Shown one piece after another: positions 34,081 to 43,524 of a stretch of 64,000 bases of DNA. Positions within the stretch are counted from its first letter, which is position 1, and each line of letters starts with the position of its first letter. Made by a program: the position numbers and the translations under genes. Origin of the DNA: CAYRTD01 sp964528675 (GTDB taxonomy: Bacteria > Bacteroidota > Bacteroidia > Bacteroidales > GCA-2748055); assembly GCA_964528675.1 (NCBI GenBank), contig CAZGTU010000002.1, positions 1-64,000 of the forward strand, read 5' to 3'. Below the pieces are notes generated by a model. The model had not been told where the DNA came from and made no database searches. It saw nothing but the letters and a program-made list of their open reading frames with translations.

Positions 34081-37000
34081 ATGGATTCTTCCAAATCAAA
34101 AGATGAACTGCAGAAACTGCTCCATGAAAAAAGGGAACGGCTTAAGGAGCTTTCTGCCATTAATCAAACTACCCAGATCATTAAAGAAGGGAAAGAAATA
34201 GAAGAAACGCTGAGGAGAATCGTGCATCTACTTCCCAGGGCCTGGCAATATCCGGAGAATACTGTGGCAAGAATTACATTCGATGGTAAAGAATATAAAA
34301 GTCGTTCTTTTGAGGAAACCCAATGGAGACAAAGTCAGTCCTTTAAAACTATTGATAACAGATTCGGAGAGATCGAAGTTTATTACACAAAAAAGTACAG
34401 GGATATTGATGAAGGTCCTTTTTTACGAGAGGAAAGACATTTGATTGATAATCTTGCCAGTATTCTGAATAATTATTTGAACACCTCCGAGGCGCGCAAG
34501 ATATTGAAAAGATCCCTGGATAAGGATCAGGTACGTTCTGAAATAGAAGAATTTCATGAGCCCAAGGAGATCAACAGCAGGAAGTTACTGCAAAAGTTTC
34601 TCAACAATCAAAATGCAAACCGGGATATTTTTCATGATCTTATGCCTTACAAGGTGAGAGAAATATTGCTGGTTTCCACTCTTTATGATGCATTTACAAT
34701 TGAAAAGGAGGGAAGGTTTTCCGAGCATATACTTGGTGAGTATCATCAAATGAACCTGAGCTCAATGCCCAGGGTAACCGGCGTGTCTACTTTTAAAGAA
34801 GCAAAACTTCAATTGGATAAGAAGCATTTTGACCTTGTCATTCTTATGATAGGAAGTGACAGGAATACACCTGTTCAAATCGCCAAAATGGTCAAGGAGG
34901 AGTATACCTATATACCCATCTATGTTTTGTTGAATAATAACCGTGAAGTGAAAGACTTTAAATCACGACCGGAAAATCTTAAATACATTGACAATCTTTT
35001 TATCTGGAATGGTGACTCCAAGATTTTCTTTGCTATGGTTAAGTTGCTGGAAGATAAAATAAATGTTGAAAATGACACCCAGATAGGCCTGGTGAAGGTT
35101 ATTTTGCTTGTTGAAGATTCTGAGATATACTATTCCAGGTACCTTCCCATGCTTTACAGCTCTGTAATGGAGCAAACCAGGAGAATCATAGATGATGTGT
35201 CTACCGATGATCTTTTCAAGGTTCTCAGGTTAAGGGCGCGTCCCAAGATCCTCCTTGCCAGAACCTATGAGGGAGCCATGGAGATAATAGCCAAATACGG
35301 GAATAATTTGCTTTGTCTGATAACTGATGTAAAATTTTCCCATAATGGAAAAATGGACGATCAGGCCGGGTTTAAGCTGGTGCGTCAAATGAAAGAAAAA
35401 TATAGTGGACTTCCCACTGTACTTCAGTCTTCCGAAGATCAAAATGCACGCATGGCTTTTGAGTTAAAGTCAATTTTCATTAATAAGAATTCCGAAACCT
35501 TACTTCAGGACATTAAAAGCTTTATTGGCCACCATCTGGGTTTTGGAAATTTTGAGTACCGTGATCCCGGAGGAAGGAAAATAGCTGAAGCAAAATCATT
35601 GAGAGAATTTGAAAAACAAATAGAGACCATTCCTATAGAATCTTTATTATATCATGGAAAACGTAATCATTTCTCTTTATGGTTAATGGCGAGAGGAGAA
35701 ATAAAAATTGCAAAACTTATTCATCCGGTTAAGGTAACGGATTTTGAGCAACCACATGAATTCCGGAATTATCTTAAGTTCGTTATAAAGAAATACCGGA
35801 ATGAATCTAATACAGGTAAAATTGTAAATTTCGAGGAATCTGCATTACTTGACGAAACAAACATTGTTAGCCTGGGAATGGGTGCTCTTGGGGGCAAAGG
35901 AAGGGGGCTGGCCTTTATTAATACATTGATTTATAATTTGAATTTTTCCGATCTTATTCCTCAAATCAATATCAGGACCCCGCGTACTTCTGTTATCGGT
36001 ACCGAAGAGTTTGATATCTTTCTTGAGAAAAATAATTTTCATGATATAATTCATGGAGATTATTCTTATGATGAAATTATAGAGAAGTTCCTTCATGGAG
36101 ATCTCTCATACAGTCTTGAAAAAAAATTAAAATCCCTGCTTAAAGTATTGAAGAAACCACTTGCGGTAAGATCTTCAAGCCTATTTGAGGATAGCACCAA
36201 CCAGCCCTTTTCGGGAATATTTGAAACATGTCTGCTGCCCAATAATAACGAAGATTTCAAAGTGCGGTATAAGCATTTAACCGATGCAGTAAAGCTGGTT
36301 TTCGCCTCTATTTTTTCCAACGAAGCAAGGGCATATTTTGAAGCCGTCAATTATAAGCTGGAAGATGAAAAGATGGCTATTGTAATACAGGAAGTCGTTG
36401 GAAATACCTACGAAAATTATTTTTATCCTCATATAAGTGGAATTGCACAATCACATAATTATTATCCTATATCTCATATGGAGCCTGAAGATGGTTTTGC
36501 CATTGCTGCATTGGGGCTTGGTCATTACGTGGTAAATGGAGAAAGGGCCTATCGTTTTTCTCCATCTTATCCCGAACTTGAAGTGAATACTCCCAAGAAC
36601 CTTTACAGGGACAGTCAGGTAGACTTTTTAGCGCTCGATCTTTCCCGCCAGGAAATAAATTTATTTAAAGAAGGAGCTGAATCTAATCTCATACGTTTGA
36701 ATATTTCTGAAGCTGAGAAGCACAAAACACTTACTCATCTTGCATCTGTTTACGATCCGGAGAATGACCGGGTCACTTCCGGTCTGGATGTTTTTGGACC
36801 GAGAATATTGAATTTTGCCGATATATTAAAATATAATTATGCACCCCTGGCAAAGACACTTGAATTTATAATGGATGTAGGAAAAGAAGCACTTGGTTCC
36901 CCGGTCGAGATTGAATATGCCATGGACCTTTCTCCTGATAAAAATGGTTTTCCATCTTTCTATCTATTGCAGATAAAACCTTTATTAGGGAATGTAGGAG

Positions 37001-37575
37001 AGTTTAATATTAATATGAATGAGATTAAGAGGAAGAAAATCCTTATTCTGGCGGAAAAGAGCATGGGGAACGGGAAAATTGATGGGATTTCTGATATTAT
37101 TTTTGTTAAAAAAGAAAGCTTTGATAAAAGGAAAACCAAAGAAATCGCATATGAGATAGAAGAAATGAATAAAAAATTCATTAAAGAGAGAAGGTCTTAT
37201 ATACTTATCGGGCCCGGCAGATGGGGCACCAGAGATCCCTTAATTGGAATTCCTGTTAATTGGTCTCATATTTCGGCTGCAAAAGTAATTGTTGAAACCA
37301 GCCTGGATAATTTCCCTCTTGATGCTTCCCTGGGTTCACATTTTTTTCATAATGTTACTTCGATGAATGTAGGTTATTTTTCAATTCAACATGATTCCGA
37401 TTCTGAATTTATCGATTGGGATACATTGAATCAACAAAAATCTGTTGAAGAAACAAAATATCTTAAGCATGTATTTTTTCCTGATCCGGTATGTGTTGTA
37501 ATGGACGGTAAAAAGAGAATTGCTGTAGTGCATCAAAATGGCCGTGAAAAAATTTTGAATGAGAAAACTGATTGA
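34081..37575 (+). CDS. pseudo-receiver/receiver/PEP-synthase-type ATP-grasp protein (copy 1, 1164 aa)
   Basis: Domains in order: a helical and possibly GAF-like N-terminus (1-150, LKELSAINQTTQIIKEGKEI); a receiver-like domain without phospho-Asp (about 191-330, REILLVSTLYDAF, DLVILMIGSDRN); a receiver with all key residues (about 340-490: VEDS, ITDVKF near 415, LQSSED near 448, FINKNSE) and a long insertion after its first helix; then a PPDK_N/PEP-synthase ATP-grasp domain (about 590-970: MGALGGKGRGLAF, PLAVRSSSLFEDS, YLLQIKPL). The swivelling phosphohistidine domain and PEP-binding barrel of PEP synthase are absent. Instead a C-terminal domain (1000-1164) carries GPGRWGTRDPLIGIPVNW and GSHFFHN. 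Soluble. Function unknown. ATP-dependent phosphoryl transfer controlled by a response-regulator input is inferred. Confidence 0.85.
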   Translation: MDSSKSKDELQKLLHEKRERLKELSAINQTTQIIKEGKEIEETLRRIVHLLPRAWQYPENTVARITFDGKEYKSRSFEETQWRQSQSFKTIDNRFGEIEVYYTKKYRDIDEGPFLREERHLIDNLASILNNYLNTSEARKILKRSLDKDQVRSEIEEFHEPKEINSRKLLQKFLNNQNANRDIFHDLMPYKVREILLVSTLYDAFTIEKEGRFSEHILGEYHQMNLSSMPRVTGVSTFKEAKLQLDKKHFDLVILMIGSDRNTPVQIAKMVKEEYTYIPIYVLLNNNREVKDFKSRPENLKYIDNLFIWNGDSKIFFAMVKLLEDKINVENDTQIGLVKVILLVEDSEIYYSRYLPMLYSSVMEQTRRIIDDVSTDDLFKVLRLRARPKILLARTYEGAMEIIAKYGNNLLCLITDVKFSHNGKMDDQAGFKLVRQMKEKYSGLPTVLQSSEDQNARMAFELKSIFINKNSETLLQDIKSFIGHHLGFGNFEYRDPGGRKIAEAKSLREFEKQIETIPIESLLYHGKRNHFSLWLMARGEIKIAKLIHPVKVTDFEQPHEFRNYLKFVIKKYRNESNTGKIVNFEESALLDETNIVSLGMGALGGKGRGLAFINTLIYNLNFSDLIPQINIRTPRTSVIGTEEFDIFLEKNNFHDIIHGDYSYDEIIEKFLHGDLSYSLEKKLKSLLKVLKKPLAVRSSSLFEDSTNQPFSGIFETCLLPNNNEDFKVRYKHLTDAVKLVFASIFSNEARAYFEAVNYKLEDEKMAIVIQEVVGNTYENYFYPHISGIAQSHNYYPISHMEPEDGFAIAALGLGHYVVNGERAYRFSPSYPELEVNTPKNLYRDSQVDFLALDLSRQEINLFKEGAESNLIRLNISEAEKHKTLTHLASVYDPENDRVTSGLDVFGPRILNFADILKYNYAPLAKTLEFIMDVGKEALGSPVEIEYAMDLSPDKNGFPSFYLLQIKPLLGNVGEFNINMNEIKRKKILILAEKSMGNGKIDGISDIIFVKKESFDKRKTKEIAYEIEEMNKKFIKERRSYILIGPGRWGTRDPLIGIPVNWSHISAAKVIVETSLDNFPLDASLGSHFFHNVTSMNVGYFSIQHDSDSEFIDWDTLNQQKSVEETKYLKHVFFPDPVCVVMDGKKRIAVVHQNGREKILNEKTD

Positions 37576-40500
37576 TATGACTGACCCCTTGCACAAAAGA
37601 CATAGAAACTTTGATACTCCTACTATCGATTTTAGTATGACTGAGTTTGGCGGGCTTATGCAGAGACGGATAAGAAAAGTGCTTATAATTAGCAGTAATT
37701 ATGATTTTTTCATGCTGGAAGAAGATGGGAGAATAGATGAGCAGATATTTAATGAATATGTCTCACTTAATCTTAGATATCCTCCGATTTTTATCAAAGC
37801 AAGCTCAGCCAAAATTGCATTTGAGATCCTGGAAAATGAAAATATAGACCTTATCATTGAAATGCTCAATATTGGGGATGCCGATACCTTTCAACTTGCA
37901 CGACAGATCAAAAACAAATATTCTGAAATTCCAATTATTGTCCTCACTCACTTTAACCGTGAAGTTTCTCTAAAACTTCAGAATGAGGACATGTCTGCAA
38001 TTGATTATGTTTTTTGCTGGTTAGGAAATGCGAATTTGCTGCTTGCGATAATCAAACTCATTGAAGACTCAATGAATGTGGAGCATGATGTTGAAAATGT
38101 AGGCGTTCAAGTTATTATACTTGTTGAGGATTCCATTCGTTATACTTCAGTTTATCTTCCCCTGTTATATAAGATCATTCTCAAGCAATCGAGAGATTTC
38201 ATGAAGGAGGCTTTAAATGAACATCAAAAGATGCTCAGAATGAGGGGGAGGCCAAAGATTTTACTGGCTAAAACCTACGATGAGGCTCTTGAACTTTATC
38301 ATTTGTATAAAAATAATCTTCTTGGTATTATTTCTGATGTTAGTTTTAAGGTTAATAATAAGAGGGATACAAAAACAAAAGCAGGCCTTAAGCTTTGTGA
38401 GGTGGTGAAAGAGGAAGATCCACATATGCCTTTTCTATTGCAGTCTTCTGATGTTAAAAATAAAAAGTATGCTGAGAAATTAAATGCCGGCTTTGTTCAT
38501 AAATATTCAAAAACACTGTCCATAGAAGTAAGAAATTTCATCATACGTTACTTTGCATTTGGAGAATTTGTTTTTATAGATCCCTCCACAGGTCGTGAAA
38601 TAGCCAGGGCTTCAGACCTTCAGTCCCTTCAACATCTCATTCTCAGGGTTTCAGATGAAGTTTTAGCATATCATGCATCCCGAAATGATTTTTCAAAATG
38701 GCTTAATGCAAGAGCCATTTTTCCAATTGCTCAGCTATTTAAATATTTAAGAAAAGAAGATTTCCGTAACCTGGATGAAGTGAGAAGTTATATTTATGAG
38801 GCGATATCAAGTTTCAGGATCAGCAAGGGTAGGGGAATCATTGCTAAATTTGACAAAAACAGTTTTGATGAATATTTGAGTTTTTCAAGGATAGGAGAAG
38901 GCTCAATTGGCGGCAAGGCCAGAGGTCTTGCATTTATTAACTCGATTATCAAGCAATATTCACTTTTCACAAAATACGAGAATGCCATAATCACAATCCC
39001 GAGAACTGTGGTTTTAAGTACAGACGTTTTTGATGAGTTCATGGAAACCAATGATCTCTATAAAATTGGTCTATCGGATATGAGTGATGAGGAAATATTG
39101 CATCATTTTGTTTTTGCAAAACTTCCGGGATGGGTTCATCAGGATCTTTATGCTTTTATTTCGGTGGTTAACGGTCCTATAGCAATACGCTCTTCAAGTA
39201 AGCTGGAAGATTCACATTACCAGCCCTTTGCGGGTATTTATTCCACTTATATGATTCCGGTGGTTGAATCTGACCATGCCCTTACCATCAGGATGCTGAC
39301 CAATGCAATTAAATCGGTTTATGCTTCAGTATATTTCAAAAAAAGTAAGTCCTACATGGCTGCTACAGCCAATGTAATTGATGAAGAGAAGATGGGCATA
39401 ATTCTTCAGGAGGTTGTTGGCTCAAAGCATGGAAATCGTTTTTATCCCACACTTTCAGGAGTTGCCAGATCCATTAACTTTTATCCTGTAAAACCCGAAA
39501 AACCCAATGAAGGAATCGCCAGTATTGCTTTTGGTCTTGGTAAATATATTGTGGATGGTGGGATGGCCCTGAGATTCTCTCCGAAATATCCAAAAAAAAT
39601 ACTCCAGCTTTCATCGCCCGAAACACTGCTTAGAAATACCCAAAAATATTTTTATGCTCTTGATCTGGAAAGTGAAAGTTTTGTACCTTCCGTTGATGAT
39701 GCTGTTAACCTGTTCAAGCTAAAGATAAAAGAGGCTGAGAAAGATAATACCTTGAAGCATGTTACTTCCGTATACGATTATGATAGCAATATGCTTCGGG
39801 ATGGATTTGTTGAAAGAGGTAAAAAAGTTGTTACTTTTTCCAATATCCTTAACCATGAAATATTTCCCCTTCCCGAAATACTTTCTACATTACTTGAAAT
39901 CGGACAACGAGAAATGAATCTTCCTATAGAGATCGAATTTGCTGTTAACCTTGATGTTCCGGAGGGGACTCCTCCGGTATTTAATTTTTTGCAGATACGA
40001 CCTATTGTTGATAATGATCAAAGTCAGACATATAAATTGAATGAAGTTGATCCTGAAAAAACCATCATATATTCCGAATCAGGCTTAGGTAACGGAGTAT
40101 TCGAGAACATCAAGGATTTTGTATATGTGAAACCTGAATCATTTGATGCTTCAAAAACAAATACCATTGCAAATAGGATTGAGAAGATCAATTCTCAAAT
40201 GCTGGAGGAAAAAAAGAATTATGTATTGGTAGGCCCGGGAAGATGGGGCTCTTCCGATCCCTGGCTGGGAATTCCTATCAACTGGGGACAAATATCTGGT
40301 GCAAGAATCATTGTAGAGTCAGGTCTGGAGAATTATCGAATCGACCCGAGCCAGGGCACACATTTCTTTCAAAACCTTACTTCTTTCGGTGTGGGTTATC
40401 TTACTATCAATCCATTTATAAAGGATGGCTATTTTGATGTTGAATACCTGGACAGTCAGCCTTCCTCATATGAAGATGAATATATTCGTCATATTATATT

Positions 40501-40585
40501 CCCGGAGCCCCTTAAAATATTAATAGATGGCAGAACAAACACCGGTGTGATCTATAAGCTTAATTCCCGTGCACAGAAGAAATAA
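37559..40585 (+). CDS. pseudo-receiver/receiver/PEP-synthase-type ATP-grasp protein (copy 2, 1008 aa)
   Basis: This paralogue of the preceding gene overlaps it by 17 nt (ATG 37559); ATG 37577, 1 nt after the previous stop, is an alternative. It lacks the N-terminal helical/GAF-like region. It has a receiver-like domain (RRIRKVLIISSNYDFFMLEE, then LIIEMLNIGDADT), an intact receiver (about 184-330: VEDS, IISDVSF, LLQSSDV, FVHKYSK), an ATP-grasp domain (IGEGSIGGKARGLAF near 446, PIAIRSSSKLEDS, FLQIRPIVD) and the shared C-terminal module GPGRWGSSDPWLGIPINWGQ with GTHFFQN. As in copy 1, the phosphohistidine and PEP barrel domains are missing. Strict co-orientation and overlap suggest the two proteins work together, perhaps as a complex. 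Confidence 0.85.
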   Translation: MRKLIDMTDPLHKRHRNFDTPTIDFSMTEFGGLMQRRIRKVLIISSNYDFFMLEEDGRIDEQIFNEYVSLNLRYPPIFIKASSAKIAFEILENENIDLIIEMLNIGDADTFQLARQIKNKYSEIPIIVLTHFNREVSLKLQNEDMSAIDYVFCWLGNANLLLAIIKLIEDSMNVEHDVENVGVQVIILVEDSIRYTSVYLPLLYKIILKQSRDFMKEALNEHQKMLRMRGRPKILLAKTYDEALELYHLYKNNLLGIISDVSFKVNNKRDTKTKAGLKLCEVVKEEDPHMPFLLQSSDVKNKKYAEKLNAGFVHKYSKTLSIEVRNFIIRYFAFGEFVFIDPSTGREIARASDLQSLQHLILRVSDEVLAYHASRNDFSKWLNARAIFPIAQLFKYLRKEDFRNLDEVRSYIYEAISSFRISKGRGIIAKFDKNSFDEYLSFSRIGEGSIGGKARGLAFINSIIKQYSLFTKYENAIITIPRTVVLSTDVFDEFMETNDLYKIGLSDMSDEEILHHFVFAKLPGWVHQDLYAFISVVNGPIAIRSSSKLEDSHYQPFAGIYSTYMIPVVESDHALTIRMLTNAIKSVYASVYFKKSKSYMAATANVIDEEKMGIILQEVVGSKHGNRFYPTLSGVARSINFYPVKPEKPNEGIASIAFGLGKYIVDGGMALRFSPKYPKKILQLSSPETLLRNTQKYFYALDLESESFVPSVDDAVNLFKLKIKEAEKDNTLKHVTSVYDYDSNMLRDGFVERGKKVVTFSNILNHEIFPLPEILSTLLEIGQREMNLPIEIEFAVNLDVPEGTPPVFNFLQIRPIVDNDQSQTYKLNEVDPEKTIIYSESGLGNGVFENIKDFVYVKPESFDASKTNTIANRIEKINSQMLEEKKNYVLVGPGRWGSSDPWLGIPINWGQISGARIIVESGLENYRIDPSQGTHFFQNLTSFGVGYLTINPFIKDGYFDVEYLDSQPSSYEDEYIRHIIFPEPLKILIDGRTNTGVIYKLNSRAQKK

Positions 40586-40754
40586 CTTTCTTTTTTATCT
40601 GGAACATGATGAAAGTCATGTATTTAACATGCTTAAAATCATATTATTATTTCTTGTTAAAATTTGGTAATATATATATTAAAAACCATTTTTACATTGA
40701 ATATACTTATATTCCATAAAGTTTTAACACATTGATTAACTTAAATTTCCTGCT

Positions 40755-42092
40755 ATGAACGTAGATATTCTCATGAATGACCTCATCAAAAAAACTCCGG
40801 GTGAGGCTGAATACCACCAGGCTGTAAGGGAGGTACTTGAATCCATCGAAGAAGTTTATAATGACAATCCCCAGTTTGAATCAGGGCAAATTATTGAACG
40901 CTTGGTTGAACCTGACAGGGTAATTATGTTCAAGGTTCCCTGGGAAGATGATGAAGGAAAAATTCACGTCAATCGTGGATATAGAGTCCAATTTAATAAT
41001 ACTATCGGTCCCTACAAAGGCGGATTGCGGTTTCATCCCAGTGTGAATCTGAGTATTCTTAAATTTCTTGGTTTTGAACAGATTTTCAAGAACAGCCTGA
41101 CCAGTCTTCCGATGGGTGGGGCCAAAGGTGGTTCTGACTTTGATCCTAAAGGAAAGTCGAACAGTGAAATCATGCGCTTTTGTAATTCTTTTATGCTCGA
41201 ATTGTACCATAATATTGGTCCCGAAACTGATATTCCTGCCGGAGATATCGGCGTTGGCGGGCGTGAAATAGGCTATATGTATGGAATGTATCGTAAACTG
41301 GCGAGAGAAAATACCGGTGTTTTCACCGGAAAAGGATTGAACTGGGGTGGTTCCCTGATCAGACCGGAGGCTACGGGTTTTGGAACAGTATATTTTTCAC
41401 AGGAAATGCTAAAAACCATAGGAGAAACATATACCAATAAAAGAGTGGCTATTTCAGGCTTCGGTAATGTAGCCTGGGGTGCAGCTATGAAAGTTACCGA
41501 ACTCGGAGGAAAAGTGGTAACTCTTTCAGGACCGGATGGATATATTTATGATCCTGAGGGTGTAAGCGGAGAAAAGATTGATTACATGCTTGAGCTCAGG
41601 GCTACCAATGAAGATATTGTCAAACCTTACGCATATGAGTTTGAAGGTGTTGAATTTGTACAGGGTAAACATCCCTGGGAAGTACCCTGTGATATTGCAT
41701 TGCCATGTGCTACTCAGAATGAACTGAATACAGAAGATGCTAAAAATCTTGTTAAAAATGGTTGCCTATGTGTTACAGAAGGAGCCAATATGCCATGTAC
41801 TCCGGAAGCAATGGAAGTACTTCAGGATAATAAGATCCTTTATGCCCCGGGTAAAGCATCCAATGCCGGTGGTGTTGCTACCTCAGGACTTGAAATGGCT
41901 CAAAACTCTATGAAGATAAACTGGCTCAGAGATGAGGTCGATTCTCGCTTACATGGCATTATGAGTAATATTCACGAAAATTGTGTCAGGTATGGAAAAC
42001 GTGAGGACGGTTACGTGGATTATGTAAAGGGCGCCAACATTGCCGGATTCCTGAAAATTGCAAATTCAATGCTTGACCAGGGACTGTATTAA
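40755..42092 (+). CDS. gdhA: NADP-type glutamate dehydrogenase
   Basis: The enzyme reversibly aminates 2-oxoglutarate to glutamate. The 445-residue length is typical of hexameric bacterial GDH. Motifs are GPYKGGLRFHPSVNLSILK (substrate Lys), PMGGAKGGSDFDPKGKSNSE (catalytic Lys and Asp), PAGDIGVGGREIGYMYG, the Rossmann loop VAISGFGNVAWGAAMK and APGKASNAGGVATSGLEM. The Ser-Gly after the glycine-rich strand and overall similarity fit NADP(H) use. It is the last gene of the block that begins with korAB, linking 2-oxoglutarate metabolism to nitrogen assimilation. It ends at a strong terminator. Confidence 0.96.
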   Translation: MNVDILMNDLIKKTPGEAEYHQAVREVLESIEEVYNDNPQFESGQIIERLVEPDRVIMFKVPWEDDEGKIHVNRGYRVQFNNTIGPYKGGLRFHPSVNLSILKFLGFEQIFKNSLTSLPMGGAKGGSDFDPKGKSNSEIMRFCNSFMLELYHNIGPETDIPAGDIGVGGREIGYMYGMYRKLARENTGVFTGKGLNWGGSLIRPEATGFGTVYFSQEMLKTIGETYTNKRVAISGFGNVAWGAAMKVTELGGKVVTLSGPDGYIYDPEGVSGEKIDYMLELRATNEDIVKPYAYEFEGVEFVQGKHPWEVPCDIALPCATQNELNTEDAKNLVKNGCLCVTEGANMPCTPEAMEVLQDNKILYAPGKASNAGGVATSGLEMAQNSMKINWLRDEVDSRLHGIMSNIHENCVRYGKREDGYVDYVKGANIAGFLKIANSMLDQGLY

Positions 42093-42148
42093 TTTTATTT
42101 TTTTTTCAACACTGCAATGAGGTTGCAGTATGGCTTTGTATCTTATAA

Positions 42149-42185
42149 GACCTCGAAGGTCTTAAAACCTTCGAGGTTGTTTTTT
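42149..42185. terminator. bidirectional terminator between gdhA and thrC
   Basis: ACCTCGAAGGT (42150-42160) and ACCTTCGAGGT (42167-42177) form an 11-bp perfect stem followed by TGTTTTTT. It lies between two convergent genes and can serve both strands, although the T-run favours gdhA. Confidence 0.88.
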
Positions 42186-42224
42186 AAACGGCTGGATGTA
42201 AGTCGGTTGAAATGGTTGAAGAAA

Positions 42225-43523
42225 TCACTTTACATTCAGTAGATAGTCTTTCAGAGCTTCAAAATCGTTGCTGAGAGGAACAGATTGTTTCTTTCTATTG
42301 AAAAACTTCTTTAAACGCTCGGGTATTTCTACCTCTATTCCTGTTGTTTCAGTTACTGTTTCCCTGAATTTCGCAGGATGTGCAGTTTCAAGAAATACCA
42401 CATGAGCTTCCGGATCATCCTTCAGATAATCCTGGGTTGCCAGGTACCCGGTTGATCCATGGGGATCGAGAAGGTATCCGGTTTCTTCCAGGCAGTTTTT
42501 GATCCCATTTTTAATCGCTTCATCATTATAGGAATACCCGCTGATGGCTTTTTTCATCATTTCATGAGAATGATTGAAAAGATCCAGCATCCGGGCAAAA
42601 TTAGATGGGTCTCCAACATCCATGGCATTGGCAAGTGTGGATATGGAAGGACGAGTTTTTAATATTCCACTGGTCAGATATTGAGGAACTATATCATTGA
42701 CATTGGTAGCAGCAATGAAATGGTCAACCGGCAGTCCCATTCGCTTCGCTATCAGGCCGGCTGTCAGATTGCCAAAATTCCCACTAGGGACGCAAAAAAC
42801 AAGTTTTCCCTGGTTCTCCAACTGACGATAAGCATCAAAATAATAAAAAGTCTGTGGCAGCAGACGTGCAAGATTTATGGAATTAGCTGAAGTGAGGGTA
42901 AGTTTATCCTTTAGATCGGAATTGTTGAATGCTTCTTTCACCATGCGCTGGCAATCATCAAAAGTTCCATCCACCTCAAGTGCAGAAATATTTTCTCCTA
43001 GTGTTGTAAATTGGATCTCCTGGATCTTACTTACTTTATTTTTCGGATAAAGAACATGCACCTTAATTCCATCTACCCCCAGAAAGCCATTTGCCACGGC
43101 ACTGCCTGTATCTCCTGAAGTGGCGACAAGAACATGAATATCCTCATGATGGTCTTTTACAAGCAACGAAAGAATCCTGGCCATAAAACGTGCTCCAACA
43201 TCCTTAAAAGCAAGGGTAGGACCGTGAAATAATTCGAGTGTAGATATGTTTTGGCTTATGTTTTTGACCGGCGTGGGAAAATTTATGGCATCATAAACAA
43301 GTTCTTCCAGGTCATAATCATGAATATCTTCTCCAAAAAGTGCTTTACTTATTTTCAGAGAAAGGGCAGGAAAATCAAGAGAATTTAATTTATCGAAAAA
43401 ATCAGGAGGAAAGACAGGAATATGTTCAGGCATAAATAATCCTTTATCTGCCGCCAAAGCTTTGAAAACTACTTCTCTTAGATCAAGATTAAGAGCCCTA
43501 TTATTTGTACTGTAGTATCGCAT
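42225..43523 (-). CDS. thrC: threonine synthase
   Basis: ThrC converts O-phosphohomoserine to threonine with pyridoxal phosphate. The start is ATG 43523 (MRYYSTNNRALNLDLREVVF), 1 bp after the thrB stop; an upstream frame extension lies inside thrB. The 432-residue product has the PLP-Lys region HGPTLAFKDVGARFMAR, VATSGDTGSAVANGFLG, SANSINLARLLPQTFYY and the phosphate loop VPSGNFGNLTAG. It is the last gene of the thrA-HAD-thrB-thrC operon. Confidence 0.97.
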   Translation of the reverse strand: MRYYSTNNRALNLDLREVVFKALAADKGLFMPEHIPVFPPDFFDKLNSLDFPALSLKISKALFGEDIHDYDLEELVYDAINFPTPVKNISQNISTLELFHGPTLAFKDVGARFMARILSLLVKDHHEDIHVLVATSGDTGSAVANGFLGVDGIKVHVLYPKNKVSKIQEIQFTTLGENISALEVDGTFDDCQRMVKEAFNNSDLKDKLTLTSANSINLARLLPQTFYYFDAYRQLENQGKLVFCVPSGNFGNLTAGLIAKRMGLPVDHFIAATNVNDIVPQYLTSGILKTRPSISTLANAMDVGDPSNFARMLDLFNHSHEMMKKAISGYSYNDEAIKNGIKNCLEETGYLLDPHGSTGYLATQDYLKDDPEAHVVFLETAHPAKFRETVTETTGIEVEIPERLKKFFNRKKQSVPLSNDFEALKDYLLNVK

Positions 43524-43524
43524 A

